Source: Cyanobium sp. ATX 6F1
Lineage (GTDB): Bacteria; Cyanobacteriota; Cyanobacteriia; PCC-6307; Cyanobiaceae
Direction: 5' to 3'
NCBI RefSeq assembly: GCF_024346315.1
Contig: NZ_JAGQCS010000005.1
Location: forward strand, 62,001-126,000
Length of the DNA stretch: 64,000 nt
Shown in pieces: positions 45,416 to 55,569 of this stretch (within the stretch, counting starts at the first letter, position 1; each line of letters opens with the position of its first letter). The notes beneath the pieces were generated by a model that saw only the letters and a program-made list of their open reading frames with translations, was not told where the DNA came from and searched no databases. The position numbers and the translations under genes were made by a program.

Positions 45416-46362
45416 GGGGTCACCTCGAGGCGGGCGCGGAAGTCAGCGATGGTGCGCGCCAGGCCCTGAGCCAGAGGGATGGTGGGCTCCCAGCCGAGCT
45501 CATGGCGGGCCAGATCGATCATGGGTTGGCGCTGGAGCGGGTCGTCCTGGGGCAGGGGCTGGGTGGTGAGCGGCAGGGAGGGATTGATGGCGGCACGCAC
45601 CAGCTCAGCGAGTTGGCGGATGGTGAATTCTCCGGGGTTGCCGATGTTGATCGGCCCGGGGTGGCCAGCGTTCATCAGGCGAATCAGGCCCTCCACCAGG
45701 TCGTCGACGTAGCAAAAGGAGCGGGTCTGGGCGCCCTCGCCGTAGAGGGTGAGCGGTTCACCCCGCAGGGCTTGGACGATGAAGTTGCTCACCACGCGGC
45801 CGTCATCAGGGAGCATCCGCGGGCCGTAGGTGTTGAAGATGCGGGCCACGCGGATCTCCACCCCATGCACGCGCTGGTAGTCAAAGCAGAGGGTTTCAGC
45901 GACGCGCTTGCCTTCGTCGTAGCAGGCGCGGATGCCGTGGGTGTTGACACTGCCGCGGTAGCTCTCGGGCTGGGGATGCACCTCGGGATCGCCGTAGACC
46001 TCACTGGTGGAGGCGAGCAGCAGGCGGGCGCCGACGCGGCGGGCCAGCCCAAGCATGTTGGCGGTGCCGAGGAAGCTGGTCTTGGCGGTCTTGATCGGAT
46101 TGTGCTGGTAGTGGATCGGGGAGGCAGGGCAGGCCAGGTGCCAGATGCGATCCACCTCAAGCCGGATCGGTTCAGTGACGTCGTGGCGGATCAGCTCGAA
46201 GCGGGGATGCCCGATCCAGCGGGCAATGTTCTCCTTGCGACCCGTGAAGTAGTTGTCGAGGCAGAGCACCTCCTCGCCGGCCTCCATCAGCCGGTCCACG
46301 AGGTGTGACCCCACGAAGCCGGCGCCGCCGGTGACCAGGTTGCGGGTGATCGAAGCAGGCAT
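45412..46362 (-). CDS. UDP-glucuronate decarboxylase (UDP-xylose synthase)
   Basis: 316-residue [75 protein letters not shown], the catalytic [11 protein letters not shown], and [22 protein letters not shown]. These are hallmarks of UXS, which turns UDP-glucuronate to UDP-xylose. Together with the dehydrogenase it makes a two-step route to UDP-xylose. Confidence 0.93.
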   Translation of the reverse strand: MPASITRNLVTGGAGFVGSHLVDRLMEAGEEVLCLDNYFTGRKENIARWIGHPRFELIRHDVTEPIRLEVDRIWHLACPASPIHYQHNPIKTAKTSFLGTANMLGLARRVGARLLLASTSEVYGDPEVHPQPESYRGSVNTHGIRACYDEGKRVAETLCFDYQRVHGVEIRVARIFNTYGPRMLPDDGRVVSNFIVQALRGEPLTLYGEGAQTRSFCYVDDLVEGLIRLMNAGHPGPINIGNPGEFTIRQLAELVRAAINPSLPLTTQPLPQDDPLQRQPMIDLARHELGWEPTIPLAQGLARTIADFRARLEVTP

Positions 46363-46386
46363 GGAGCTGGGTGAAACGAGGAACGA

Positions 46387-47406
46387 TCAGAGCCGCACCA
46401 GCTGCTGCTGGAGCTGCTCGCGGAACAGAGCCACCGTGCTGCGGAGGCCCTCGGCCAAAGGGATGTGGGCCAGCCAGCCCAGGGCCGCCAGGCGGCCCAC
46501 ATCCAGTTGCTTTTTGGGGGTGCCATCGGGCTTGCTGGCATCCCAGTGGATCGCACCGGTGAAGCCCGTGGCCACCGCCACAGCCTCGGCCAGCTCCTTG
46601 ATGGTGAGATCCACGCCGGTGCCCACATTCAGATGGGTGAGCGGTTCACCCTGATCATCCCGAGGGGCCCCAGGTGCGGCGGGATCCCAATGCTCAAGGG
46701 CGAACACACAGGCCTCCCCCAGATCATCGGCATGCAGGAACTCCCTGAGCGGTGAGCCCGTGCCCCAGCAGGTGACCGATGCTGCACCCGCTTCCTTGGC
46801 CTCGTGGAAGCGGCGGATCATCGCTGCCATCACGTGGGAGTTCAGCGGGTGATAGTTGTCGCCCGGCCCGTAGAGGTTCGTGGGCATCAGGCTGATCGCA
46901 TCGAAGCCGTATTGCTGGCGCAAGGCGGCACAGAGCTTGATGCCGGCGATCTTGGCGATGGCGTACCACTCGTTCGTGGGCTCCAGGGGCCCGGTCAGCA
47001 GATACTCCTCCTTGATCGGTTGAGGGCAGTCGCGTGGATAGATGCAGCTGCTGCCGAGAAACAGCAGCCGGCGCGTGCCGCTGCGCCAGGCGCTCTCGAT
47101 CACATGGGTCTGGATCTTGAGGTTGTCGAGCAGGAAATCAGCCGGGTAGGTGTCGTTGAAGTGGATGCCGCCCACCTTGGCGGCCGCCAGCACCACAACA
47201 TCGGGCCGATTGGCCTCGAACCAGGCTCGCACGGCGGGGCCGTCCTCCAGATCGAGCTCGCTGCGGGATGCCATGAGCAGCTCGCCGTAACCGGCCGCGC
47301 CAAGGGCGCGCACGACGGCGCTGCCGGCCATGCCCCGGTGACCCGCCACGTAGATCCGGTCGTCTGGACTGATCAGGGGTGGGCTGGAAGCGGCGGCTCT
47401 ATTCAT
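46387..47406 (-). CDS. fcl: GDP-L-fucose synthase
   Basis: 339 residues. Epimerase/reductase converting GDP-4-keto-6-deoxymannose to GDP-fucose. [63 protein letters not shown], active-site [11 protein letters not shown] and [21 protein letters not shown] all match. Its ATG overlaps the gmd stop (ATGA), so it is coupled to the enzyme that makes its substrate. Confidence 0.96.
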   Translation of the reverse strand: MNRAAASSPPLISPDDRIYVAGHRGMAGSAVVRALGAAGYGELLMASRSELDLEDGPAVRAWFEANRPDVVVLAAAKVGGIHFNDTYPADFLLDNLKIQTHVIESAWRSGTRRLLFLGSSCIYPRDCPQPIKEEYLLTGPLEPTNEWYAIAKIAGIKLCAALRQQYGFDAISLMPTNLYGPGDNYHPLNSHVMAAMIRRFHEAKEAGAASVTCWGTGSPLREFLHADDLGEACVFALEHWDPAAPGAPRDDQGEPLTHLNVGTGVDLTIKELAEAVAVATGFTGAIHWDASKPDGTPKKQLDVGRLAALGWLAHIPLAEGLRSTVALFREQLQQQLVRL

Positions 47407-48578
47407 GGCTTGCCGATACCGCTAGCGCCGATCACCGAGGTACTGCTGGGGGGGTTCTCCATCGAGCCCACCACGTTGAAGCCCTTGAGGCGCAGGTAAG
47501 CCTCCTTCTTGGCCTCCTCCACGTCGTGGGACACCATCTCCGCCACCAGTTCCTCGAGCGTGGTGGTGGGGGTCCAGCCCAGCTTTTGGTGAGCTTTGCT
47601 GGGATCGCCCAGCAGCGTTTCCACCTCGGCCGGGCGGAAGTAACGCGGGTCGATGCGCACCACCACTTCACCCGTGCCGGCGCGCGTTCCGATCTCCTCG
47701 ATTCCTTCCCCGCTCCAGACGATGCCGCCCCAGCCCAGTTCACTGGCGGACAGTTCAATGAAGCGCCGCACGGTTTCCTGGCGGCCGGTGGCGATCACGA
47801 AGTCTTCCGGCGGGCCCTGCTGCTGAAGCATCCGCCACTGCATCTCCACGTAATCGCGGGCATGGCCCCAGTCACGCAGGGAATCGAGGTTGCCCATGAA
47901 CAGGCACTCGTCGAGGCCCGCATCGATCCGCGCCAGACCGCGCGTGATCTTTCGGGTCACGAAGGTCTCACCACGCCTGGGGCTTTCGTGGTTGAAGAGG
48001 ATGCCATTGCAGGCATACATCCCGTAGGCCTCGCGGTAATTGATCGTGATCCAGTAGGCGTAGAGCTTGGCGACGCCGTAGGGGCTGCGCGGATAGAACG
48101 GCGTGCTCTCTTTTTGGGGGATCTCCTGCACCAGGCCATACAGCTCACTGGTGGAGGCTTGATAGATGCGGGTTTTTGAAGTGAGCTCAAGGATGCGCAC
48201 GGCCTCAAGGATGCGCAGCGTGCCGAGGGCATCGGAATTGGCGGTGTATTCCGGGCTCTCGAAGCTCACCGCCACGTGACTCTGGGCGCCGAGGTTGTAA
48301 ATCTCGTCGGGCTGCACCTGCTGGATGATCCGGATCAGGTTCGTGGAATCGGTGAGATCGCCGTAGTGCAGCGTGAGCCGCGGGGAGGTGCCGCTGCTGT
48401 CGCGCTCGTGGGGATCTTGGTAGAGGTGATCAATGCGATCGGTGTTGAAGCTGCTGGCGCGGCGCTTGATGCCGTGCACCTGGTAGCCCTTCTCCAGCAG
48501 CAGCTCGGCCAGGTAGCTGCCGTCTTGGCCGGTGATGCCGGTGATCAGGGCGGTTTTTGAAGGGTTCTGGCTCTGCAT
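47403..48578 (-). CDS. gmd: GDP-mannose 4,6-dehydratase
   Basis: 391 residues from the ATG at 48578 ([20 protein letters not shown]). [56 protein letters not shown], and the catalytic YxxxK in [20 protein letters not shown]. First step from GDP-mannose to GDP-fucose. ATGs further upstream would add residues absent from the family. Divergent from the initiating sugar transferase 98 bp away. Confidence 0.96.
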   Translation of the reverse strand: MQSQNPSKTALITGITGQDGSYLAELLLEKGYQVHGIKRRASSFNTDRIDHLYQDPHERDSSGTSPRLTLHYGDLTDSTNLIRIIQQVQPDEIYNLGAQSHVAVSFESPEYTANSDALGTLRILEAVRILELTSKTRIYQASTSELYGLVQEIPQKESTPFYPRSPYGVAKLYAYWITINYREAYGMYACNGILFNHESPRRGETFVTRKITRGLARIDAGLDECLFMGNLDSLRDWGHARDYVEMQWRMLQQQGPPEDFVIATGRQETVRRFIELSASELGWGGIVWSGEGIEEIGTRAGTGEVVVRIDPRYFRPAEVETLLGDPSKAHQKLGWTPTTTLEELVAEMVSHDVEEAKKEAYLRLKGFNVVGSMENPPSSTSVIGASGIGKP

Positions 48579-48676
48579 GGAATCGAGTGGGCTGCGGGTG
48601 CCGGGCCCTAAGTCGCCCAGTATCCCAGCAATGAAGGAGGACCCATAGAGTCGCTCAGCTGAGGCGGGCAACCGGC

Positions 48677-50035
48677 ATGTGGTGGAGGACCCCCTGGCTG
48701 AGGCAGCGCTGGCTGCTGATGGGGCTCGCCCTGCTCGATGCGGGCCTGCTGGTGGGGTTCTACAACCTGCTCTTCTGGAACCGCTTCGGTCACTGGGCGG
48801 GCTTCACGCCATCGGTGTGGGCCCTGATCGTGCTCTGGGTGGGGGCGTCTTATCTGTTGGGGCGTTACTCCAAACCGGAGCAGGGCCAGCGGGATTCCCA
48901 GCGCTGGCGCCTGCTGGCCACGGTGCTGGTGGCGCTTCTGGTGCTGGCGAGCGTGGTGGTGATCTTCAGCTGGGGCCTGAAGGTCGACGATCCACGCACG
49001 TTCCGCAGCTTCATCTTGCCGTTGCTGGCCGCCACCGCGGGCTTGTCAGCGCTCGCCCAGCTCTGGGCGAATCGCAGGCAACGGCGCAGGCACCACTGGC
49101 TGCTGGTGGGGGACGCCGGCGAGATCAGGATCCTGCAACAGGAACTCCTGGGCGACCAGGCGGCCCAGGGGCTGGAACTGGTTTACTGCGATGGAGCGTC
49201 TCTGCATCTGCAGCGCCAGCGCATCAGGGCCGGCCTCGATGGCATCGCCGTGAGTGAAGCGGCTGAACTGGATGACGGCCTGCTCCAGGAGTTGCTGGCC
49301 ATCCGGGGCAAGGGAACCGCGGTGCGCAGCCTGGTGGTTTGGGCCGAGCAGCACCTTCAGCGCGTGCCACCCGAGCTGTTCTCCAGTCGCTGGCTGGTGC
49401 AGGCGGAGGGCTTCGAGCTGCAACCGGGGCGCTGGGGTTGGCGCCTCAAGCGGCTCGGCGATGTGGCCGTGGCCTCATTGTTGCTGCTGCTCAGCGCACC
49501 GCTGCTGGCGCTGGCGGCATTGGCGATCAAGCTCAACGACGGCGGCCCGGTGTTGTATGGCCAACGGCGCACAGGGATCTACGGAGAGCCCATGCAGATC
49601 TGGAAACTGCGCAGCATGGGGGTGCAGGCAGAAGCCCAGGGCGCCCAGTGGGCTCAGCGCAACGACCCAAGGATCACCTGGATTGGTGCCTGGCTGCGCA
49701 AGCTCCGCCTTGATGAGCTGCCCCAGCTGGTGAGTGTGCTCAAGGGCGACATGAGCTTGATCGGCCCACGCCCGGAGCGGCCGGAACTGGAAGGGGAACT
49801 CGAGGAGGCGATTCCCCATTACCGCGTGCGCCACTGGGTGCGGCCAGGATTGAGCGGCTGGGCCCAGGTCTGTTACCCCTACGGCGCCAGCGTGGAGGAC
49901 AGCCGCAGGAAGCTCAGCTACGACCTCTATTACCTGCGTAACGCCAACCTGATGCTGGATGTGCTGATCCTGATCAAGACCCTGCGGTTGGTGGCCCGAG
50001 GGCAGGGGGCGGTGCCAAGGCACACCAGCCTGTGA
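48677..50035 (+). CDS. polyprenyl-phosphate sugar-1-phosphate transferase (WcaJ/WbaP-type)
   Basis: 452 residues. Four or five N-terminal transmembrane segments with a soluble loop, then the bacterial sugar transferase domain: [82 protein letters not shown] and YDLYYLRN. This enzyme starts exopolysaccharide or O-antigen assembly by putting the first sugar phosphate on undecaprenyl phosphate. GTG or ATG at 48677 is taken as start. The only gene of the locus on the plus strand. Confidence 0.92.
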   Translation: MWWRTPWLRQRWLLMGLALLDAGLLVGFYNLLFWNRFGHWAGFTPSVWALIVLWVGASYLLGRYSKPEQGQRDSQRWRLLATVLVALLVLASVVVIFSWGLKVDDPRTFRSFILPLLAATAGLSALAQLWANRRQRRRHHWLLVGDAGEIRILQQELLGDQAAQGLELVYCDGASLHLQRQRIRAGLDGIAVSEAAELDDGLLQELLAIRGKGTAVRSLVVWAEQHLQRVPPELFSSRWLVQAEGFELQPGRWGWRLKRLGDVAVASLLLLLSAPLLALAALAIKLNDGGPVLYGQRRTGIYGEPMQIWKLRSMGVQAEAQGAQWAQRNDPRITWIGAWLRKLRLDELPQLVSVLKGDMSLIGPRPERPELEGELEEAIPHYRVRHWVRPGLSGWAQVCYPYGASVEDSRRKLSYDLYYLRNANLMLDVLILIKTLRLVARGQGAVPRHTSL

Positions 50036-50066
50036 ATAACTCGATCACCCAAGGAACCCTGGGCGC

Positions 50067-52067
50067 TCAACAGGACTGATGGTGGGCGGGAGTGTACTCC
50101 GGAACCAGACGGTTTAGTGCCTGCAGGGCCCACTCTGCGTTCCAGGCCTCGATCGCGGCCTCTAGATCGGCCATCCGTTTCGTGAGTTGATCGCGTGGCA
50201 AAAAAGCTTCGCGGGCCTGGCGGATCAGGGCGTGGGCGGTGGGGGCATCGGTGTCCGAGAGCAGCAGCTCCTCGTAGAGCTTTTCTCCGGGCCGCAAGCC
50301 CGTGAATTCGATCGCCACATCACCGCTGGTGTTGCCCGGCTCCCGCACCGTGCAGCCGGAGAGCCGGATCATCTGACGGGCGAGATCGGCGATCCGCACC
50401 GGATCACCCATATCCAGCACGAACACCTCTCCGCCGGAGGCCATGCCACTGGCCTGGAGCACCAGCTGAACGGATTCAGGGATGGTCATGAAAAAGCGGG
50501 TGATCGCCGGATGGGTGACGGTGACGGGCCCGCCCTCACTGATCTGCTGCCGAAACCGAGGCACCACCGAACCAGAGGAGCCGAGCACATTGCCGAAGCG
50601 CACCATTGAGCAGATCGGCCCGCGCCCTGTGGCCGCTATCGCCGCAGCTGCGTCCTGAACAAGCAGTTCACAGACCCGCTTGCTGGCGCCCATGGCATTG
50701 GTGGGCCGCACCGCCTTGTCGGTGGAGATCAGGGTGAAGCGCTCAAGGCCACAGGCAATCGCCGCCTCGAGGGCCGAACGGGTGCCCAACACGTTGTTGG
50801 CCAGGCCCGCGCAGACATTGGCCTCCACCAGGGGCACGTGTTTGTAGGCGGCGGCGTGAAAGAGCACCTGAATGCCGTGGTTGCGGATCAGGATCTCCAG
50901 GCGCTGCCGGTCGCTGACATCCGCCAGCACGGCGACGATGGGAACCTCCATGGCGGCGGAAAGCAACTGAGCCTCCAGCTGCTGGGCAATCGAATAAAGC
51001 GCAAACTCGTTGCGCTCCAGCAGCACCAGCCGGGTGGGTCGGAGGCTGAGGATCTGGCGGCAAAGCTCCGAGCCAATGGAGCCCCCCGCCCCCGTGACCA
51101 TCACAGAGCGCCGAACCACCGAGGCGGTTAGCAGGGCGCGGTCAGGGACCGAAGGCTCCCGGCCCAGCAGGTCATCGATTTGGACGGGTTTGAGATCGGT
51201 CACGCGCAAATCCCCGCAGGCCAACTGAGCCAGCGAGGGCATCGCCAAGACCTGCAGCCCCTGATCGGTGAGCAGGCGGACCAACTGACGCTTGCGCGAT
51301 CGAGTGGCGGATGGAATGGCGAGCAAAACCTGTCGAATTCCGAACTGATCGATCAGGGCAGGGAGGTGCTCAGGCGAGTGAATCGGCAAGCGCTGCAGCC
51401 TTCGGCCCCACAGGCTCGGGTCGTCATCAAGGACAGCCATTACTTGAAAACTGGGTTGATGGCGAAGCGCCTCGACCAGTTGAATGCCGGCCTCGCCAGC
51501 GCCGTAAATCAAGGTGGGGGTGCCCTCGGAGGCTCCTGGGCCGGCGCTTTGGCTATGCCAACGCAGCAGATCGCGCATGACAATCCGGCTGACGATCTCC
51601 AAGGAAGCGAACAACAGCCAGAACAGGAGCCAGAAGGAACGGGGCGGCTGCACCCCCCCCAGCAGGGTGCTGACCAGCAGCAGCAGCAACACGGCCAGCC
51701 CGGCACGGGGCAGGAGGCCATACAGGGAATGGCTGCCGGAATAGCGCGTCAGGCTGCGGTACCAGCCGCTCGAAAGCAGGACCGATAGGCCGATGAACAG
51801 GGCCCAGGGAAGAAGGTGCAGCTGAAGCTCGAATTGGGGCGAGGCGTTGTCGAGCAGCCGGAAGGCGAAGGCGGCCCAGAAGGCCAGGGAGATCAGCGCT
51901 CCATCCAGGACGAGCAGCAGCAGACGCCTGGGGATGAGCGATTGATCCAAGCGGGCCAGAGACCAGCGGCGCGCCAATCCTGAGGAGACCCTGCCGAGGG
52001 TCGGCACGCGTCTGCCAGGGAGAAAGCTGGTCAATGCTGGCGTAAGGGATCGACCGTGAATGGTCAT
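50067..52067 (-). CDS. CapD/WbpM/FlaA1-type UDP-sugar 4,6-dehydratase
   Basis: 666 residues from the ATG at 52067. Four transmembrane helices at the N-terminus (about 45-150), a CoA-binding-like Rossmann module (TLIYGAGEAGIQLVEAL), then the dehydratase with VMVTGAGGSIGSELCRQIL, DVSDRQRLEIL, STDKAVRPTNAMGASKRVCELL. The usual SDR tyrosine is replaced by Met in the M-x3-K of NAMGASK, as in WbpM/FlaA1, so the function is intact. Acts on UDP-GlcNAc-type sugars to make dideoxy sugars. Confidence 0.9.
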   Translation of the reverse strand: MTIHGRSLTPALTSFLPGRRVPTLGRVSSGLARRWSLARLDQSLIPRRLLLLVLDGALISLAFWAAFAFRLLDNASPQFELQLHLLPWALFIGLSVLLSSGWYRSLTRYSGSHSLYGLLPRAGLAVLLLLLVSTLLGGVQPPRSFWLLFWLLFASLEIVSRIVMRDLLRWHSQSAGPGASEGTPTLIYGAGEAGIQLVEALRHQPSFQVMAVLDDDPSLWGRRLQRLPIHSPEHLPALIDQFGIRQVLLAIPSATRSRKRQLVRLLTDQGLQVLAMPSLAQLACGDLRVTDLKPVQIDDLLGREPSVPDRALLTASVVRRSVMVTGAGGSIGSELCRQILSLRPTRLVLLERNEFALYSIAQQLEAQLLSAAMEVPIVAVLADVSDRQRLEILIRNHGIQVLFHAAAYKHVPLVEANVCAGLANNVLGTRSALEAAIACGLERFTLISTDKAVRPTNAMGASKRVCELLVQDAAAAIAATGRGPICSMVRFGNVLGSSGSVVPRFRQQISEGGPVTVTHPAITRFFMTIPESVQLVLQASGMASGGEVFVLDMGDPVRIADLARQMIRLSGCTVREPGNTSGDVAIEFTGLRPGEKLYEELLLSDTDAPTAHALIRQAREAFLPRDQLTKRMADLEAAIEAWNAEWALQALNRLVPEYTPAHHQSC

Positions 52068-52186
52068 GATTTGATTGTCACAGTCGACGCGTGCCCTGGG
52101 CACCTCCGTGTGCCAGCCGTGGATTGTTCGTGTTCTCAGGCAACTAAGTGTACGGAGCAGTAGGGTGTCATCCTTCCAAGCTGAGT

Positions 52187-52261
52187 GGGCTCCAGTTCCA
52201 GAGCAGGAAGCCAAGCAAGGCGCCTGACAGGGCGACGAGGGGTAGCAGCGTTGGCGGGATC
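52187..52261 (-). pseudogene. fragment of a second MraY/WecA-family transferase gene
   Basis: These 75 bp align with 53336-53410 in the intact transferase gene with 11 mismatches and no gaps. On the minus strand they encode IPPTLLPLVALSGALLGFLLWNWSP, against IPSALLPLAALVGALLGFLLWNWSP in the intact gene. The flanking 52068-52360 has no other recognisable coding sequence. A relic of a duplicated or replaced copy. Confidence 0.75.
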
Positions 52262-52360
52262 AGGGCTGCCGACATCACATCTGCGGCCAGAAAGCCGCGA
52301 CGGAGCATGGAGACTGAAATTCGATCCCCAATGGGCAATGCACTTTTAGTAGCACCAACA

Positions 52361-52633
52361 TCAAGACGGACGCTTCAAGGCAAATCCCACAGCACCACCA
52401 AGAACCAGCTGAAGAACCCCGGTAGCCCAGTCAGCACGCTTCTCAGGTATCGGCCGGAAGAAACTGAGCAACAAGATCGCTGCGGAGAACTCAGCGATAG
52501 CACCGATCGACACAACCGCATTGCCCTCGAGCCGATGTCTCTGCCTGCGGTCATCGGGGTGTTCAGCACTTCTGACTTCCACGCCACCGGTGAGATCCAG
52601 AAGGGTCTTGAAATCGGCGTTGGGATCGCTCAT
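52361..52633 (-). CDS. 90-residue two-helix membrane protein of unknown function
   Basis: Hydrophilic N-terminus, then two hydrophobic segments (about 39-59, VSIGAIAEFSAAILLLSFF, and 69-86, WATGVLQLVLGGAVGFALK) separated by a Pro/charged hairpin. ATG at 52633 follows directly after the stop of the ribbon-helix-helix gene, so both are one transcription unit. No family recognised. It ends next to the broken transferase relic. Confidence 0.6.
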   Translation of the reverse strand: MSDPNADFKTLLDLTGGVEVRSAEHPDDRRQRHRLEGNAVVSIGAIAEFSAAILLLSFFRPIPEKRADWATGVLQLVLGGAVGFALKRPS

Positions 52634-52837
52634 TCAAATGCTCACGAGGGTTTCTCGTTGGTCGTCCTTCACGAATTGGAGCGTGGCACCAGCGTCTTCC
52701 CGCTCCTTAACCAGCAAATACAAGGCGAGGGCACGGCGGAACACGTCGGTTTTGGTGAGCCCCTCTGAAGTGGCCAAAGATTCCAGTCGCTCACTGAGGC
52801 GATCAGGCAGACGCACTTCCAGGCGGGAGGCTGTCAT
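52634..52837 (-). CDS. ribbon-helix-helix DNA-binding protein
   Basis: 67 residues with a CopG/MetJ-like pattern: strand MTASRLEVRLP, helix DRLSERLESLATSEG (12-26), turn LTKT, helix DVFRRALALYLLVKERED (31-48). Such proteins bind DNA as dimers and often regulate their own operon, commonly as antitoxins. The downstream partner is a membrane protein rather than a recognised toxin. The 101-bp gap before it could carry its operator. Confidence 0.75.
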   Translation of the reverse strand: MTASRLEVRLPDRLSERLESLATSEGLTKTDVFRRALALYLLVKEREDAGATLQFVKDDQRETLVSI

Positions 52838-52938
52838 GGGCTAAAACCGGCATTGATACGGATGATATTAGGGTGAAAACTGGGTTTCTTACGGAGGAAT
52901 TCCGCCTTTTCTACCTTGCCCCCCTCTGGGCCTCCCCA

Positions 52939-53925
52939 TCACACCCGCGCCGCCACCGCAAACGGCACCGCCACCCGCTGATCGAGCCACAGGCCCACCA
53001 ACAGCTCAAGGGCCGCAAGGGACATCACCCAAGCCAAGCCACCAAGCAGCAACGCAATAGCAAGCAGGCCGGTGGCGCCGATGTAGAGGCTGGAGACGCG
53101 AGCATGGGGCCAACCGGCCTGGTGCAGGCGCTGGAACAGGTGCAGGCGGTGGGCCTGGAACACGCGCTGGCCGGCCAGCAAACGGCGGGGCACGCAGAGG
53201 CAAGCGTCGCCGAGCAGGGGGGTGGCCACCAGCAGCAGGCCCAGGGCCAGGGGCCAGCTGGGGGCTTGCAGCACCACGCCGGCAAACACGGCGCCGAGGA
53301 AGGTGCTGCCCACATCACCCATGAACACCTTGGCGGGGCTCCAGTTCCAGAGCAGGAAGCCGAGCAGGGCGCCCACTAGGGCGGCGAGGGGCAGCAGCGC
53401 TGACGGAATCGGACCGGTCAACCCGGGGCTGGAGAACAGCGCTGTGGTGAACAGCACCGCCATGCAGCCGGCCACCAGACCATCGAGGCCGTCCATGAAG
53501 TTGGTGAAGTTGATCACGGCGGTGATTGCGATCAACAACAAGGGGACCTCCAGCCAGGCCAAGCCGAAGGGCAGGGGCGAAAGCACAACCAGGGCTACGG
53601 CCGTCAGCACTTGCACCAGGTAGCGCAGGCGGGCGGGCAGGTTGAAGCGATCATCGCCCAGGCCGAGGGCGGCCAGGGGAAGGGCCACTGCGGGCAACCA
53701 GGCAGCAGCGCCAAACCAGGGAGCGAGCAGCAGGGAGGCCAACCCCGCAACGATCACAAAAGCCACCCCCCCGCCACGGGGTGTGACACGCTGGTGGGCG
53801 CTCCGGACATTGGGAGTATCGGGGAGACGCTTGGCAAGGAAGGGGATCAGGCGGAGAAGCAGTAGCCAGCAAAGGCATGCCGACAAAACAAACGCTGTCA
53901 ATGGAAACAGACAAGAATCTCGCAA
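52939..53925 (-). CDS. MraY/WecA-type polyprenyl-phosphate glycosyl-1-phosphate transferase
   Basis: 328 residues with about ten transmembrane helices. NVRSAHQRVTPRGGGVAFVIV opening, cytoplasmic ITAVINFTNFMDGLDGLVAG (Asp-rich, metal binding) and LWNWSPAKVFMGDVGSTFLG, then the HRLHLFQRLHQAG basic loop. It transfers a sugar-1-phosphate, probably GlcNAc or a derivative, to undecaprenyl phosphate in surface polysaccharide or peptidoglycan-like pathways. It is the last GC-rich gene before the AT-rich block, and a relic copy lies at 52187. Confidence 0.88.
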   Translation of the reverse strand: MRDSCLFPLTAFVLSACLCWLLLLRLIPFLAKRLPDTPNVRSAHQRVTPRGGGVAFVIVAGLASLLLAPWFGAAAWLPAVALPLAALGLGDDRFNLPARLRYLVQVLTAVALVVLSPLPFGLAWLEVPLLLIAITAVINFTNFMDGLDGLVAGCMAVLFTTALFSSPGLTGPIPSALLPLAALVGALLGFLLWNWSPAKVFMGDVGSTFLGAVFAGVVLQAPSWPLALGLLLVATPLLGDACLCVPRRLLAGQRVFQAHRLHLFQRLHQAGWPHARVSSLYIGATGLLAIALLLGGLAWVMSLAALELLVGLWLDQRVAVPFAVAARV

Positions 53926-53983
53926 GTCAATAGCTTGAGAAAAGACAAAAATACAAGGATATCAAGAAAATGACGCACAATTA

Positions 53984-54973
53984 TTAAAAGTCAAAAATGT
54001 CAGCGAGCCAGCCAGATATTGAATAGCGCAAAAGAATCTCCTGGGAAAAAGGAGAAAATGAACTCTCTAAAAAAGTGTGATCAATGAATGGTCTTTTTCG
54101 ATCTATAACAAAAACGTTGGCTTCAGAAAAAAAATCGTAGTCACGGACAAGAGGGTTTGTAGTAACAAGCTTCTTCCCGGAACCGAGTGCCTCAAACGTC
54201 CTCATCGTCAATCCAGCTTGACGAGGGTGAGCAATATCAAGAACCACCTTAGAATGCAGAAACACAGAGTGGAGGAGATCCTTCGCAAGTGGCGTAAATT
54301 GAAAGTCGGAGCGTTTGGCATGTCGCATGTTCCATTTAGACAACCGATATGCCTGAAAGACCCAAGGTGCCTGCAAGTATAGATACCAGAAGCACAAAAT
54401 ATTCGAGGGAAGACAGGAATTGAGGTTATTAACAACAGAAAAGCGGTCGCTATGCGCTGTACCAACAAAACTTATATGGTATTTAATAGAAGGAGGGCGA
54501 TCCGAAGGCGCAAAACCACTACCATAAAAGAGCGCACGAAAACGAAGCCCATATTTGATCGCATCTAACGAATCAAAGGTGAATATAGAATCATACAATC
54601 TAAAGCATTTTTTCACAGTAGGGCGATTAGTCACAGAGTCCCACATGTAAAGTATGAAACGTGCCGCAGGAAAACATTGACGCATAAATTGAAGAAAAGA
54701 AGGGGTTAATGTTTGCCCGTTGATCACAAAAATATAGTCATATCTTGAAACTCCAAGGCGACTCAACAGACGCTTATAAAGACTAGTTGCGGCTGGAGTG
54801 ACCAGAAAAGGGAAAAATCTAGTCAATGCCTTCCCCATTGAACTATCGAAGGGCCTATCCGGCATCCAATCTACCAAGGCCCCAAGCTTCTCTAACTCAG
54901 AAACGATCTCCAAGTGATATCCAAATATTGGAGGAGCAAAAAAAAGAACACGTTTGCCGACAAGAAAACCCAT
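53984..54973 (-). CDS. probable glycosyltransferase of the polysaccharide cluster
   Basis: 329 residues with CgeB/GT-B-like features: KRVLFFAPPIFGYHLEIVSELEKLG, RYDYIFVINGQTLTPSFLQFMRQ, ARFILYMWDSVTNRP, KYHISFVGTAHSDRF and AGLTMRTFEALGSGKKLVTTNP, the last being a nucleotide-sugar-binding type motif. No membrane span. AT-rich, with Leu/Phe/Ser codons unlike the upstream genes. Donor and acceptor unknown. Confidence 0.72.
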   Translation of the reverse strand: MGFLVGKRVLFFAPPIFGYHLEIVSELEKLGALVDWMPDRPFDSSMGKALTRFFPFLVTPAATSLYKRLLSRLGVSRYDYIFVINGQTLTPSFLQFMRQCFPAARFILYMWDSVTNRPTVKKCFRLYDSIFTFDSLDAIKYGLRFRALFYGSGFAPSDRPPSIKYHISFVGTAHSDRFSVVNNLNSCLPSNILCFWYLYLQAPWVFQAYRLSKWNMRHAKRSDFQFTPLAKDLLHSVFLHSKVVLDIAHPRQAGLTMRTFEALGSGKKLVTTNPLVRDYDFFSEANVFVIDRKRPFIDHTFLESSFSPFSQEILLRYSISGWLADIFDF

Positions 54974-54981
54974 GACTACAA

Positions 54982-55569
54982 TCAGGCAATCGGCTTGGCA
55001 GAATTAACATTACGGGCAGGAGATCCGACTGCCAAGTAGCCAGACGGAACAGAGGCTAGGACAACTGAATTAGCGCCAACCTGGCTTCCATTACCGAGGT
55101 GAATCCCACCAAGCACTACCGCGCCCGCTCCAATTGAGACACAATCACCGATCGATGGTCGGGTGAGCAAACTAGGCATGAAGTCCAAATCGCGCGCTCC
55201 AATCGTGACACCTTGAAAAATTGTGGCATTTGAACCAATTCGCCAAGCCCCAATTACAGTGCCCTGAGTATGTGGCAGAAAAAGCCCCGGCCCAATGGGA
55301 CAAGAAACAGAAATTTCAATTCCAAAAATAGCAAAGTTTAGAAATGATATAGACTTAGCCAGGATGCCAAGGTTGTGCCGATAAAAGCTATGTGATAAGC
55401 GATAAAGAAGTACAGGCAAATATCTTGGAGAAACGCCTGAAATCCACAATTGCAGGCAAGATGGCAGAGCTTCCTGTCCATAGATCAATTGGAATTGGCG
55501 AATTAGATCTGCATGAACTAAGTTGACAGTTCCCAAGTACAACACTTTACCAGCATCAGAAATCGTCAT
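54982..55569 (-). CDS. serine O-acetyltransferase/WcaB-like hexapeptide acyltransferase
   Basis: 195 residues. An N-terminal helical part, then a left-handed beta-helix with hexapeptide repeats: FGIEISVSCPIGPGLFLPHTQGTVIGAWRIGSNATIFQGVTIGARD, SIGDCVSIGAGAVVLGGIHLGNGSQVGANSVVLASVPSGYLAVGSPAR. Within this locus it probably acetylates a sugar residue rather than serine. Start overlaps the upstream epimerase stop by 4 bp. Confidence 0.85.
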   Translation of the reverse strand: MTISDAGKVLYLGTVNLVHADLIRQFQLIYGQEALPSCLQLWISGVSPRYLPVLLYRLSHSFYRHNLGILAKSISFLNFAIFGIEISVSCPIGPGLFLPHTQGTVIGAWRIGSNATIFQGVTIGARDLDFMPSLLTRPSIGDCVSIGAGAVVLGGIHLGNGSQVGANSVVLASVPSGYLAVGSPARNVNSAKPIA

